A stretch of DNA of 64,000 bases, from the NCBI RefSeq assembly GCF_022698165.1, contig NZ_JALDAY010000019.1:1-64000 (forward strand), given 5' to 3'. Made by a program: the position numbers and the translations under genes. The notes beneath the pieces are model-generated. The model was not told where the DNA came from, ran no database searches, and worked only from the letters and a program-made list of their open reading frames with translations. Source of the stretch: Streptomyces cylindrosporus. GTDB lineage: Bacteria; Actinomycetota; Actinomycetes; Streptomycetales; Streptomycetaceae. This document shows positions 1 to 7,808 of the stretch, in pieces (the first letter of the stretch is position 1; the number at the start of each line of letters is the position of its first letter).

Positions 1-2
1 CC

Positions 3-776
3 ATGCCCGGGCGCCGGAAAGCCGTCAGCGGTACGGCGGTGCTGGACATCGCCATCGACCGCGAGAGCCCGGTACCGCTGTACTACCAGCTCGCCCAGCA
101 GCTGGAGCAGGCCATCGAGCGTGGCCTGCTCCTCCCGGGCGCCCTGCTCGGCAACGAGATCGACCTCGCCGAACGGCTCGGCCTGTCCCGGCCGACCGTC
201 CGGCAGGGCATCAGGACGCTGGTGGACAAGGGGCTGCTGGTGCGGCATCGCGGGGTCGGCACGCAGGTCGTGCACAACAAGTTCAAGCGCCAGTTGGAGC
301 TCAGCAGCCTCTACGACGATCTGGAGAAGGTCGGACAGGGTCCGAGTACCCGGGTCGTGCGCAACGAGGTCGTTCCCGCGTCCGCCGAAGTCGCCGAGGC
401 CCTCGGTGTCGGGAAGGGCGACAACGTCGTCAGGCTGGAGCGGATCCGCTATGCCGGCGGTGTGCCCGTGGCGCTGCTGCGCAACCATCTGCGGGCCGGC
501 CTGCTGTCGGCCCTCGACACGGAGCTGCTGGAGGCCACGGGCCTGTACCGGTTGCTGCGGGCGGCCGGCATCAGCCTGCACAGCGCCCACCAGGCGATCG
601 GCGCACAGGCGGCGACCGCCGAGGAGGGCGAGTACCTCGGGGAGCCCGAGGGAGCGGCGCTGCTCACCATGCGGCGGACGGCGTACGACGCCGGCGGGGA
701 GCCCGTGGAGTACGGCGCGCATCTGTACCACGCCGAGCGGTACGCGTTCGAGTTCCACCTGCTCACGCGGAGATAG
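3..776 (+). CDS. GntR-family (HutC/UTRA) transcriptional regulator
   Basis: The 257-residue protein has an N-terminal GntR winged helix-turn-helix at about residues 20-90, with the typical 'SRPTVRQGIRTLVDKGLL' recognition region, followed by a UTRA effector domain at about 105-255. HutC/UTRA regulators usually repress adjacent sugar or amino-acid catabolic genes and release DNA when a small phosphorylated or acidic ligand binds. It converges on the polyol catabolic set that follows, so regulation of that set is a reasonable inference but not shown. The ATG lies three bases from the window edge, so a start further upstream cannot be excluded, although the N-terminus looks complete for the family. 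Confidence 0.9.
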   Translation: MPGRRKAVSGTAVLDIAIDRESPVPLYYQLAQQLEQAIERGLLLPGALLGNEIDLAERLGLSRPTVRQGIRTLVDKGLLVRHRGVGTQVVHNKFKRQLELSSLYDDLEKVGQGPSTRVVRNEVVPASAEVAEALGVGKGDNVVRLERIRYAGGVPVALLRNHLRAGLLSALDTELLEATGLYRLLRAAGISLHSAHQAIGAQAATAEEGEYLGEPEGAALLTMRRTAYDAGGEPVEYGAHLYHAERYAFEFHLLTRR

Positions 777-792
777 GGCCTTCGCGCAGGAA

Positions 793-838
793 GCAGGGGT
801 GGTGAGGACGACCGTGGTCTCGTCCCCACCGCCCCTGC
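793..838. terminator. Bidirectional hairpin terminator between convergent genes
   Basis: Left arm 793-811 (GCAGGGGTGGTGAGGACGA) pairs with right arm 820-838 (TCGTCCCCACCGCCCCTGC) across an 8-base loop. Seventeen of 19 positions are Watson-Crick and the other two can form G-U or A-C. It fills the gap between the stop codons of the converging GntR gene and TIM-barrel gene. No U-tract follows, as is common in actinomycete terminators. Confidence 0.75.
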
Positions 839-842
839 CGCT

Positions 843-1691
843 TTAGCCCAGAAGCGCCGCGGCGCTTCGGTACGCCACCTCCGTGGCCTCCCGCACCGGC
901 AGCGCACGGTGCGCGTCGGAGAGGATCTCCACTCCCCAGGGCCCGGACCAGCCGGCCGCGCGGAGCGCGGCGATGATGCCCGGCAGGTCGAAGGAGCCCT
1001 CCCCGCACAGGCGACGGCGCCGGACGGTGTCCTCGAAGAGGGTGCCGACGACCTGCGCGTCGGCGTCGTCGAGTTCCACCCCCACGATGCGGGAGGCGGG
1101 TACCTTCGCCAGTTCGGCGGGGGCGGTGCCGGCGCGCTCGGTGTGCCAGACGTCGATGATGAGGCCGCCGGCCGGGTGCCCGGCCGCCTCGACGAGCTGA
1201 AGGCCGTCGTGCACGGTCTTGAGGTTGGACCAGGGCAGGAACTCCACCCCGAGCCGGGCGCCCACGCCGTCGGCCTGCGCCGCCAGCGCGGCGAACTCCT
1301 TGGCCCAGACACCCAAGTCCCAAGGTCGGTCCTCGACATCGGGGCCGACCTTGATGTGACGTGCGCCGAGTGCCTCGGCGGCCGTCAGGACGTAGCGGCG
1401 GGCGGCGCCCGACGCGGTGTGCGGGGAGTCGCCGTTCCACCAGTCCGTGATGAACTCCAGCTCGACATGGCGGATCCCGTTGTCCTCGAAGACGGCCCGG
1501 ATGCCCGCGAGCCCGTACGCGCGCTCGGCCTCCACCAGGTCCGGGTACAGCAGTCCGAAGCCCGTGAACCCGGCCGCGCCCGCGGCTTCCACGCGCTCCC
1601 GCAGACTCAAGGGACTGCGCTCGTCGTCACTTCCGGGTATGGCGTCGCCCGCGGTTGTCCAGCAAGTCGCCAGCAAATCCTCAGTCGTCAT
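843..1691 (-). CDS. Sugar phosphate isomerase/epimerase (xylose-isomerase-like TIM barrel)
   Basis: This 282-residue protein is an AP-endonuclease-2/xylose-isomerase-like TIM barrel, the fold of IolE, IolI and hydroxypyruvate isomerase. Metal-ligand-type motifs are visible: 'HVELEF' in the first third, 'GVEFLPW' in the middle and 'IIDVWH' later, with 'GVEILSD' near the end. Such proteins isomerise or epimerise keto sugars and ketocyclitols. It is the last gene of the minus-strand polyol set, but 124 bp with two palindromes separate it from the preceding gene, so it may be separately controlled. The exact substrate cannot be read from sequence. Confidence 0.85.
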   Translation of the reverse strand: MTTEDLLATCWTTAGDAIPGSDDERSPLSLRERVEAAGAAGFTGFGLLYPDLVEAERAYGLAGIRAVFEDNGIRHVELEFITDWWNGDSPHTASGAARRYVLTAAEALGARHIKVGPDVEDRPWDLGVWAKEFAALAAQADGVGARLGVEFLPWSNLKTVHDGLQLVEAAGHPAGGLIIDVWHTERAGTAPAELAKVPASRIVGVELDDADAQVVGTLFEDTVRRRRLCGEGSFDLPGIIAALRAAGWSGPWGVEILSDAHRALPVREATEVAYRSAAALLG

Positions 1692-1709
1692 TTCTCTGCA
1701 GCTCTCGAT

Positions 1710-1751
1710 ATTCCCGGGAATTTGGAATGGGTGCGCCGAATTCCCGGGAAG
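1710..1751. promoter_or_regulatory. Twin TTCCCGGGAA palindromes (candidate operator)
   Basis: The perfect 10-bp palindrome TTCCCGGGAA occurs at 1711-1720 and again at 1741-1750. The copies are exactly 30 bp apart, close to three helical turns, so they lie on the same DNA face. They sit 20-59 bp upstream of the ATG at 1691. The first copy extends to a perfect 12-mer, ATTCCCGGGAAT. I infer a dimer-of-dimers repressor site. The binding protein is unknown; the GntR protein of this locus is one candidate. Confidence 0.5.
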
Positions 1752-1815
1752 CCATCAAAAACACATCAGCAAGCTCTTCCAAGAAGGATCGAGGAAGGGC
1801 AATGCTCGTATACCG

Positions 1816-2703
1816 TCACGCGGCGGCGCGCAGCACCGAGCGCAGATGTTCGGCGCTTTCCCACACGTCCTCGACCGGCCCCTTCGCCGTGGGTTCCTCG
1901 ATGAGGATGGTGTCCTGTTCGAGGACGTACCAGCCGTCGTATCCGCGGGCGCTGAGGTGGCTGACGATGGCCTCGACGTCGACGTCGCCCGCGCCGAGCG
2001 GGCGGTACATGCCCTCGCGCACGGCCTCGGTGTAGGTGAGGCGGCCGGACTGGACCTTGGCGGCGAGGGCGGCGTCCACGTCCTTCATGTGGGTGTGGGC
2101 GATGCGGTCAGGAGCCTGCCGGGTCAGCTCGGCGGGGTCGGTGCCGCCGATGAGCAGGTGCCCGGTGTCGAGGCAGAGGGAGATCGACGAGTCCTCCAGG
2201 ACGCGGCGGACCTCCTCGCCGTTCTCGATCATCGTGCCGACGTGCGGGTGCAGGACGGCCCGTACGCCGCGTTCGGCGGCCAGCGCCGTCAGCCGGTCGA
2301 GGTTGGACAGCAGCAGCTTCCAGCCCTCGGCGTCCAGTTCGGGCCGGGAGTCGTAGCCGTCCTGTCCGGTGATCGCCGACAGGACGAGGACCTCCGCGTT
2401 CGAGGCGGCGTAGCTCTCCAGGAGCTGTTCCGTCTCGGGCAGCGGGTCGTGGCCGGGCACGTGCAGCAGCAGCGGGGTGAAGCCGCCGACGGCGTGCAGG
2501 TCGTGGTGGGCGAGGACCTGGGCCATCGCGTCCGGCGCGGCGGGCAGGAAGCCCTCGGGGCCGATCTCGGTGGCGGCGAGGCCCACCTCGCGCATCTCCT
2601 TCAGTACGCGTTCGGGCGTCAACTGGTAGCCCCAGCCGGGCACTTCGCACACACCCCAGGAGATGGGCGCGCCGGCGATCCGGTTCAGCGGTGAGGTGGT
2701 CAT
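1816..2703 (-). CDS. IolE-like sugar isomerase / ketocyclitol dehydratase
   Basis: The 295-residue TIM-barrel protein starts 'IAGAPISWGVCEVPGWG', which resembles the N-terminus of inosose dehydratase (IolE), an enzyme that dehydrates 2-keto-myo-inositol. Conserved acidic and histidine residues occur in 'GLAATEIGPEGFLP', 'LHPHVGTMIE', 'LCLDTGHL', 'HTHMKDVD' and near-terminal 'YVLEQD', the usual metal-binding set. The ATG at 2703 is chosen because it overlaps the preceding stop as ATGA; an open frame continues upstream but only as a shadow of the neighbour. With IolD and a Gfo/Idh dehydrogenase nearby, a role in cyclitol breakdown is likely, though the exact ketone is uncertain. Confidence 0.8.
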   Translation of the reverse strand: MTTSPLNRIAGAPISWGVCEVPGWGYQLTPERVLKEMREVGLAATEIGPEGFLPAAPDAMAQVLAHHDLHAVGGFTPLLLHVPGHDPLPETEQLLESYAASNAEVLVLSAITGQDGYDSRPELDAEGWKLLLSNLDRLTALAAERGVRAVLHPHVGTMIENGEEVRRVLEDSSISLCLDTGHLLIGGTDPAELTRQAPDRIAHTHMKDVDAALAAKVQSGRLTYTEAVREGMYRPLGAGDVDVEAIVSHLSARGYDGWYVLEQDTILIEEPTAKGPVEDVWESAEHLRSVLRAAA

Positions 2704-3650
2704 GCCGTGGCCTTTCGGAGGTTGTGGTCGGGGTCGGCGACCGCGGCGGGCGGGCGGCCCGCGAGGACGTCCGCGACGCCACGCGCCGCGTCGACGAAGG
2801 TCAGCGTCATCGCCCGGCGTGTCATGCCCATCAGGTGCGGGGTGAGGACGACGTTCGGGTGGTCGAAGAGCGGGTGGTAGAGGGCCGGTTCGGGGTCGAA
2901 GACGTCCAGGCCGACGCCGGACAGTCGGCCCGTCTCCAGGGCGGCCAGGGTGGCGTCGAGGTCGAGCAGGCCGCCCCGGCCGCAGTTTATGAGTATCGAT
3001 CCCGGTTTCACGCGGGCCAGCAGGTGCTCGTCCGCGAGGTGCCGGGTGGCGTCGGTGAGCGGGGCGTGGAGCGTGAGCACGTCGCTGGACTCGGCGAGTT
3101 CGCCCAGGTCGGCGCAGGCGACCTCGGCCGGAGGCGGGGTGAACGGATCGTGGGCGAGGGTCCGCATCCCGAACGCCGCGGCGAGTTCGCCGACCCGGCG
3201 GCCGATGCGGCCGTAGCCGACGATGCCCATGGTGGCGCCGTCCAGGTCGCCGACGGGTATGGTGCTCCGCTCGGCCCAGCCGCCGTCCCGCACCAGCTCG
3301 GTCAGCGGATTCAGCCGCTTGGTCAGGTGCAGGGCCATGGCGAACACGCCCTCGGCGACGGCGCGGCTTCCGGCGTTCGGGGTGACGACGACGGGGATCC
3401 CGCGGGCGGAGGCCGCCGCCACGTCGACCAGGTCGACGCCCACGCCGGTGCGGGCGATGACCCGCAGCCGCGGCATCCACGCGAGCAGATCCGCGTCGAC
3501 GTGCCGGTCCGCGCGGACGATGGCGCCCTCGGCGACCGCGAGGTCGTCGGGCGTCGGGTCGGTCACGAAGGCGACCCCCTCGCCGAGGACGGGGACCACC
3601 GTGTCGGCGTCCACAGGCCCGAGGGCCACTACCACATGCTGGTCAGCCAT
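2700..3650 (-). CDS. D-2-hydroxyacid dehydrogenase, NAD-binding
   Basis: This 316-residue cytosolic oxidoreductase belongs to the D-isomer 2-hydroxyacid dehydrogenase family (phosphoglycerate dehydrogenase-like). The Rossmann motif 'GIVGYGRIGRRVGEL' lies near residue 145. The catalytic Arg is in 'NCGRGGLLD', the Glu falls near 'DVFDPEP' and the His is in 'LTPHLMG'. It interconverts a 2-keto acid and a D-2-hydroxyacid with NAD(H). It overlaps the IolE-like gene by four bases and follows the Gfo/Idh gene by four bases, so the three are surely co-translated. This enzyme is not part of the classical inositol pathway. Confidence 0.88.
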   Translation of the reverse strand: MADQHVVVALGPVDADTVVPVLGEGVAFVTDPTPDDLAVAEGAIVRADRHVDADLLAWMPRLRVIARTGVGVDLVDVAAASARGIPVVVTPNAGSRAVAEGVFAMALHLTKRLNPLTELVRDGGWAERSTIPVGDLDGATMGIVGYGRIGRRVGELAAAFGMRTLAHDPFTPPPAEVACADLGELAESSDVLTLHAPLTDATRHLADEHLLARVKPGSILINCGRGGLLDLDATLAALETGRLSGVGLDVFDPEPALYHPLFDHPNVVLTPHLMGMTRRAMTLTFVDAARGVADVLAGRPPAAVADPDHNLRKATA

Positions 3651-3654
3651 ACGA

Positions 3655-4872
3655 TCAACTCCGCGCCGGGTGACCGAAGTTCGCGCCGTCCACAGCGGGC
3701 ACCGGCTGCCAGGAACCGCTCTGGGCGGAGGCCGCGGCGGCCGCGATCACCTCGGCGACGGCGTGCGCGTCCTCGATCGTCGAGTTGTGGTGCTCGACGC
3801 CGGCCACGGCGGCCAGGAACTTCTTGGCCTCGATGACCTTCAGGTCGTCGTAGCCCATGCTGTTGCCGGGGCCGGGCTGGAAGCTGGCGTAGTCGCCCAT
3901 GTGGCCGTTGCCGAGCACCGTGGTGTAGCCCTGGTGGGGGCCGCTGCGGTCGAGGGCGACACGCAGTTCGTTCATGCGCTCGAAGTTCCAGGTGACCGAG
4001 CCGTCGGTGCCGTAGATCTCGAAGCCGATGCCGCACTGCGGGCCGACGATGACGCGGGACGCCTCCAGCGTGCCGACGGCTCCCCCGCTGAAGCGGACGA
4101 GGGCGGCGGTGTAGTCGTCGTTCTCGACCTCCGCCATCTCGCCGTCCTCGATCACCGCGAAGTGTGTGCCCGAGCCCATGGGCAGCAGCGGGCGCTCGGT
4201 GTAGACGGTGCTGGTGAGCGCGGAGACCTCGTCGATCGGGGCGACGACGTAACTGACGAGGTCCACGACGTGGCTCATCAGGTCGCCGAGCGCGCCGTGT
4301 CCGGCCAGCTCCCGCTTGAAGCGCCAGGACAGGGCGCCCTTGGGCTCGGAGGCATAGCCGGAGAAGAAGGTGGCGCGGACATTGGTGATACGGCCGAGCC
4401 GGCCCTCGGCGATGAGCTGGCGGGCCCGCTCGACGGCCGGGGCGTGCCGGTAGTTGTAGCCGATGGAGGTGACCACGCCGGCGGCGCGGGCCGCGGCGGC
4501 GACCTCGCCGGTCTCCTCGGCACTGCGTCCGACGGGCTTCTCGATCCAGAACGGCTTGCCGGCCTTGGCGGCGGCGATGCCGATCTCGTGGTGGAGAAGG
4601 TTCGGCGCGCAGATCGAGACGACCTCGACGTCCGGGTCGTCGAGGACGGCACGGTAGTCGGTCGAGGCCTTCTCGTAGCCGAGGACGTCACGGGCGTAGG
4701 CGGCGCGGTCCTCGGCCGTGTCGGCGGCGTGCACGAGACGGGGCTTGATGCCCAGCTCGGGGTAGACGGAGGGCAGCGCCTGGTAGGCGCGGCTGTGCAG
4801 CTTGCCCATCCAGCCGACGCTGATGAGCCCGACGCCTATCTCACGTGCGGCGCCCGGGGTGGTGGGGGTCAT
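3655..4872 (-). CDS. Gfo/Idh/MocA-family dehydrogenase (inositol dehydrogenase-like)
   Basis: The 405-residue protein has an N-terminal Rossmann fold ('GVGLISVGWMGKLHSRAY', residues about 11-28) and the family lysine in 'FWIEKPVGRSAEE', followed by the alpha/beta substrate domain. Relatives oxidise myo-inositol, scyllo-inositol or other cyclic polyols to ketones with NAD+. I chose the ATG at 4872 because an AGGAG ribosome site lies 7 bases upstream and the conserved fold begins at once; the open frame further upstream runs through an intergenic repeat. It sits between that repeat and the hydroxyacid dehydrogenase and probably does the first oxidation of the pathway. Confidence 0.87.
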   Translation of the reverse strand: MTPTTPGAAREIGVGLISVGWMGKLHSRAYQALPSVYPELGIKPRLVHAADTAEDRAAYARDVLGYEKASTDYRAVLDDPDVEVVSICAPNLLHHEIGIAAAKAGKPFWIEKPVGRSAEETGEVAAAARAAGVVTSIGYNYRHAPAVERARQLIAEGRLGRITNVRATFFSGYASEPKGALSWRFKRELAGHGALGDLMSHVVDLVSYVVAPIDEVSALTSTVYTERPLLPMGSGTHFAVIEDGEMAEVENDDYTAALVRFSGGAVGTLEASRVIVGPQCGIGFEIYGTDGSVTWNFERMNELRVALDRSGPHQGYTTVLGNGHMGDYASFQPGPGNSMGYDDLKVIEAKKFLAAVAGVEHHNSTIEDAHAVAEVIAAAAASAQSGSWQPVPAVDGANFGHPARS

Positions 4873-4914
4873 GTGGGTCTCCTGAAAGTTCTGAGTGGGC
4901 TGGGCGAAGTCAGC

Positions 4915-5035
4915 TGCGGTCGGGTCGCGCCCCAAAGGGGCGCGGGGCTGCATCGATTGGCGGCTCCGCCGCGGGGCGCGACCAGCCACGACGGCGCCGC
5001 AGCCGAACGACGACGCATCGCGGCACATCCAGCGG
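4915..5035. repeat. Streptomyces-type intergenic palindromic repeat element
   Basis: The gap between the aldolase stop and the Gfo/Idh start contains a compact structured element. Outer arms GGTCGCGCCCC (4923-4933) and GGGGCGCGACC (4973-4983) are exact inverted repeats. Inside them lie two smaller hairpins, CCCCAAAGGGG (4930-4940) and GGCGGCTCCGCC (about 4959-4970). The following 'accagccacgacg...gcagccgaacgacgacgca' text resembles, from memory, a family scattered between Streptomyces genes. It may act as terminator or mRNA-processing element after the aldolase gene. Confidence 0.6.
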
Positions 5036-5040
5036 AGCGC

Positions 5041-5811
5041 TCAGGCCCGGGCTTGGTCCAGCGCGCTGGACAGGGCGGCGGCGAGCAGGGTGGAGTCGGA
5101 GCCGATGCCGATGAAGGTCCAGCCCTCGGCCCGCTTGGCGGCCGCGGCCGCGCCGTCGTTGACGAGGAGGCCGCACGCCTTGCCGTGGTCGGCGGCGGCC
5201 TTGCGGACGCGCTCCAGCGCCTGCTGGTAGACCGGGGCGCCGAACTCGCCGGGCACACCGAGGTCGTGGCTGAGGTCGCGGGGGCCGACGAACAGCACGT
5301 CGGCTCCGTCGAGGGCCGCGATGGCCTCGACCTCGTTCAGCGCTGCGGCCGACTCGATCTGGACCACGCCGAGGATCTCCCCCGCACGGTCCAGGGCTTC
5401 GGGGTCGAGGGCGAAACGGCAGGACCGGTTGTAGGTGGCCACGCCCCGGTCCCCCGTCGGCGGGTACCTCAAGTGCCGTATGGCTTCCTCGACTTCAGCG
5501 GCCGTGTCGAGGCGCGGCAGCATGACTCCGGCGACGCCCTGGTCGAGGGCGCGGCCGATGCGGATGCGGGCCGCGGACTCGACGCGTACGACGGTCGGCA
5601 CCCCGTAGGCGGCCGCGGCGGGCACGGTCGTACGGAGCTGCTCCTCGCCTCCGGCGCCGTGTTCGAGGTCGAGCAGCACCCAGTCGGCACCGGCGGCGGC
5701 GCAGACCTCGGCCGAGACCGGGGAGGCGAGGCCGATGAAGGTGCCGAGGGTGGCCTCACCGGCGGCGAGGCGGCGGCGCAGGCGGCCGAAGTCCAACGGT
5801 GAGTTGTTCAT
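5041..5811 (-). CDS. HpcH/HpaI-family class II aldolase
   Basis: This 256-residue metal-dependent aldolase carries the family hallmarks 'WVLLDLEHG', 'VVRVESAARIRIGRALDQG', 'VVQIES' and 'FVGPRDLSHDLG'. Family members (HpcH, GarL, RhmA) cleave 2-keto-3-deoxy acids to pyruvate plus an aldehyde. The ATG at 5811 overlaps the IolD stop as ATGA and has AGAGGTGG about 6 bases upstream; a GTG three codons earlier is too close to that site. Its presence beside IolD, where IolJ-type aldolases normally act, and near a tartronate-semialdehyde-reductase-type gene suggests a lower pathway that makes pyruvate. That pathway is inferred, not proven. Confidence 0.87.
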   Translation of the reverse strand: MNNSPLDFGRLRRRLAAGEATLGTFIGLASPVSAEVCAAAGADWVLLDLEHGAGGEEQLRTTVPAAAAYGVPTVVRVESAARIRIGRALDQGVAGVMLPRLDTAAEVEEAIRHLRYPPTGDRGVATYNRSCRFALDPEALDRAGEILGVVQIESAAALNEVEAIAALDGADVLFVGPRDLSHDLGVPGEFGAPVYQQALERVRKAAADHGKACGLLVNDGAAAAAKRAEGWTFIGIGSDSTLLAAALSSALDQARA

Positions 5812-7766
5812 CCGTACCACCTCTGGGAAGCGAGACCTTCTTCGTACTCACGGCGCAGCTGGGCGACCGTTTCCTGCTCGGAGACCTCGGCCGGGGCCAC
5901 GTCCCACCACACGCCCGCACCGGGGAGGTCGGCGTGCGGGATCACGGGCACGACGAGGACGACGGGCCCGTCGTGGTCCCGGGTGTCGGCAAGGGCGGCG
6001 CGCACCTCGTCGGCGGTGGTGGCGCGGAGCGCGCGGGCGCCGAGGCCCTCCGCCGTCTTGACGAGGTCGACCTGGAGGTAGTCGCCCTCCAGCCGGGCGG
6101 GCTTCTGCGAACCGATCTCCAGGCTGCCGTCCCGGTACCGGAACTCGTTGCCGAACTCCCGTCCGCTGCGCCCCATCTGGAGGCGGTGGATGACCTGGTA
6201 CCCGTGGTTCTCCGGGATCACGATGGTGACCGGGAGCCGCTCCTGGGCGGCCGTGACCAGCTCGGTCGGCGCCATGAGGAACGTGCCATCGCCCAGCAGG
6301 GACAGCACCCGCTTCGACGGGTCCGGCTCGGCGAGGCGGACGCCGATCGCGGCGGGCAGTTCGTAGCCCATGCAGGAGAAGCCGAACTCCAGGTGCGCGA
6401 AGCGGCCTTCGGTGGCGTCCCACACCTTCTGCAGGTCGCCGGGCGGACCGCCGGCGGCGGCGATGATCGTGTCGCCGGACTGCGCGTGCTCCTGCAGCAG
6501 ACCGATCAACTGGCCCTGGGTGAGCACCGCGTCGGTGTCGCTGACGACGTCGGGGTCAGCGGTGGAGTGGTCGAAGGGCGTGTCCGGGTCGAGGGCGGCG
6601 GTCCGCAGCGCCTGCCACCGCTCGTCCAGCTCGCGCACCTTCTCCTGCCAACCGGCCGACGTGGTCGTGCCGTTCGCGCGCACGGCGTCGGTCAGCGCGG
6701 CGAGCGCCCGCTTGGCGTCGGCGACGATGCCGATGGCGCCGAGGCGGCCCGCGTCGTGCACGTTGACGTTGATGCTCGCGAACCGCACGTCGGGGTTCTC
6801 GAAGATCGAGTGCGAGGCGGTCGCGAAGTCCGTCAGGCGCGAGCCCACGGTCAGTACGAAGTCGGCTTCCCGGGCAAGGGCGTTGACCGCCTGCGTGCCT
6901 TCCAGACCGATGCCACCGAGCCCCCACCAGGCCCGCCGCTGCACCGCGCCCTTGCCGGCGAACGTCTCCGCCACCGGGACGCCCGCCGCGTCGGCCAGCG
7001 CCTCCAACTCCTCACCCGCACCGGAGTACACGACCCCGCCACCGGCGATGATCAGCGGCTTCTCGGCCTCGGCGAGCATCCGCGCCACCACCGCGACCTC
7101 GTCGGCGTCCGGCGCCGGGCGGCGGATCGGCCAGTCGCGCTCGGCGAAGAACTCCGCCGGGTAGTCGTACGCGTGCGACTGGATGTCCTGCGGCAGGGAG
7201 ACGACGACCGCGCCGGTGTCCACGTCGGTCAGCGCCCGCATCGCCGCGGGCAGCGCGGTCAGCAGCTGCTCGGGCCGGGTGATGCGGTCGAAGAAGCGGG
7301 ATACGGGCCGGAAGGCGTCGTTGACCGAGGTGTCGGCCTCGATGGGGTGCTGCAACTGCTGGAGCACGGGCCCCTGGTGGCGGGTCGCGTAGGTGTCGCC
7401 CGGGAGCAGCAGGACGGGCAGCCGGTTGACGGTGGCGAGGCCCGCGCCGGTCACCATGTTCAGGGCGCCGGGCCCGATGGAGGCGGTCACGGCGAGGGTG
7501 GAGTGCCTGCGCGTCGCTTTGCCGTAGGCGGTCGCGATGTGGACGAGGGCCTGCTCGTTCCGCCCCTGGATGAAGGGGAGTTCGTCGCTGAGCTGGTCGA
7601 GGGCCTGGCCGAGGCCGGCCACGTTGCCGTGGCCGAAGATGCCGAGCGCGGCGGGTATGAGGCGGCGGCGGTGGCCGTCGGCCACGGAGTACTGCCGGGA
7701 GAGGTAGGTGACGACGGCCTGGGCAACGGTGAGGCGCACCGTGCGCTGTGGGGTCGGATCAGTCAT
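5808..7766 (-). CDS. iolD: 3D-trihydroxycyclohexane-1,2-dione acylhydrolase (IolD)
   Basis: The 652-residue ThDP-dependent enzyme opens the cyclitol ring of 3D-(3,5/4)-trihydroxycyclohexane-1,2-dione to give 5-deoxy-glucuronate. It resembles Bacillus IolD throughout: 'FGHGNVAGLGQAL', the catalytic Glu (about residue 71) in 'GRNEQ', 'SRFFDRITRPEQL', 'FSCMGYELPAAIG' and the ThDP/Mg motif beginning 'GDGTFLM' and ending at the Asn of 'ENHGYQ'. The order is N-terminal PYR domain, central domain, C-terminal PP domain. ATG 7766 has a TGGAG site upstream; an earlier in-frame start would lack one. It is the clearest functional marker of the locus. Confidence 0.92.
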   Translation of the reverse strand: MTDPTPQRTVRLTVAQAVVTYLSRQYSVADGHRRRLIPAALGIFGHGNVAGLGQALDQLSDELPFIQGRNEQALVHIATAYGKATRRHSTLAVTASIGPGALNMVTGAGLATVNRLPVLLLPGDTYATRHQGPVLQQLQHPIEADTSVNDAFRPVSRFFDRITRPEQLLTALPAAMRALTDVDTGAVVVSLPQDIQSHAYDYPAEFFAERDWPIRRPAPDADEVAVVARMLAEAEKPLIIAGGGVVYSGAGEELEALADAAGVPVAETFAGKGAVQRRAWWGLGGIGLEGTQAVNALAREADFVLTVGSRLTDFATASHSIFENPDVRFASINVNVHDAGRLGAIGIVADAKRALAALTDAVRANGTTTSAGWQEKVRELDERWQALRTAALDPDTPFDHSTADPDVVSDTDAVLTQGQLIGLLQEHAQSGDTIIAAAGGPPGDLQKVWDATEGRFAHLEFGFSCMGYELPAAIGVRLAEPDPSKRVLSLLGDGTFLMAPTELVTAAQERLPVTIVIPENHGYQVIHRLQMGRSGREFGNEFRYRDGSLEIGSQKPARLEGDYLQVDLVKTAEGLGARALRATTADEVRAALADTRDHDGPVVLVVPVIPHADLPGAGVWWDVAPAEVSEQETVAQLRREYEEGLASQRWYG

Positions 7767-7808
7767 GAGTCGGCTCCAGAACAAAGGGGTACGGCGAGGG
7801 GTGCTGTG

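Noticed and set aside
1816..3480. Extended reading frame that would fuse the IolE-like protein to an arginine-rich N-terminus
   Set aside because: The extra part overlaps the hydroxyacid dehydrogenase gene, is compositionally a shadow, and a proper start exists at 2703 in an ATGA overlap. The same reasoning removed similar extensions in the 45-61 kb operon.
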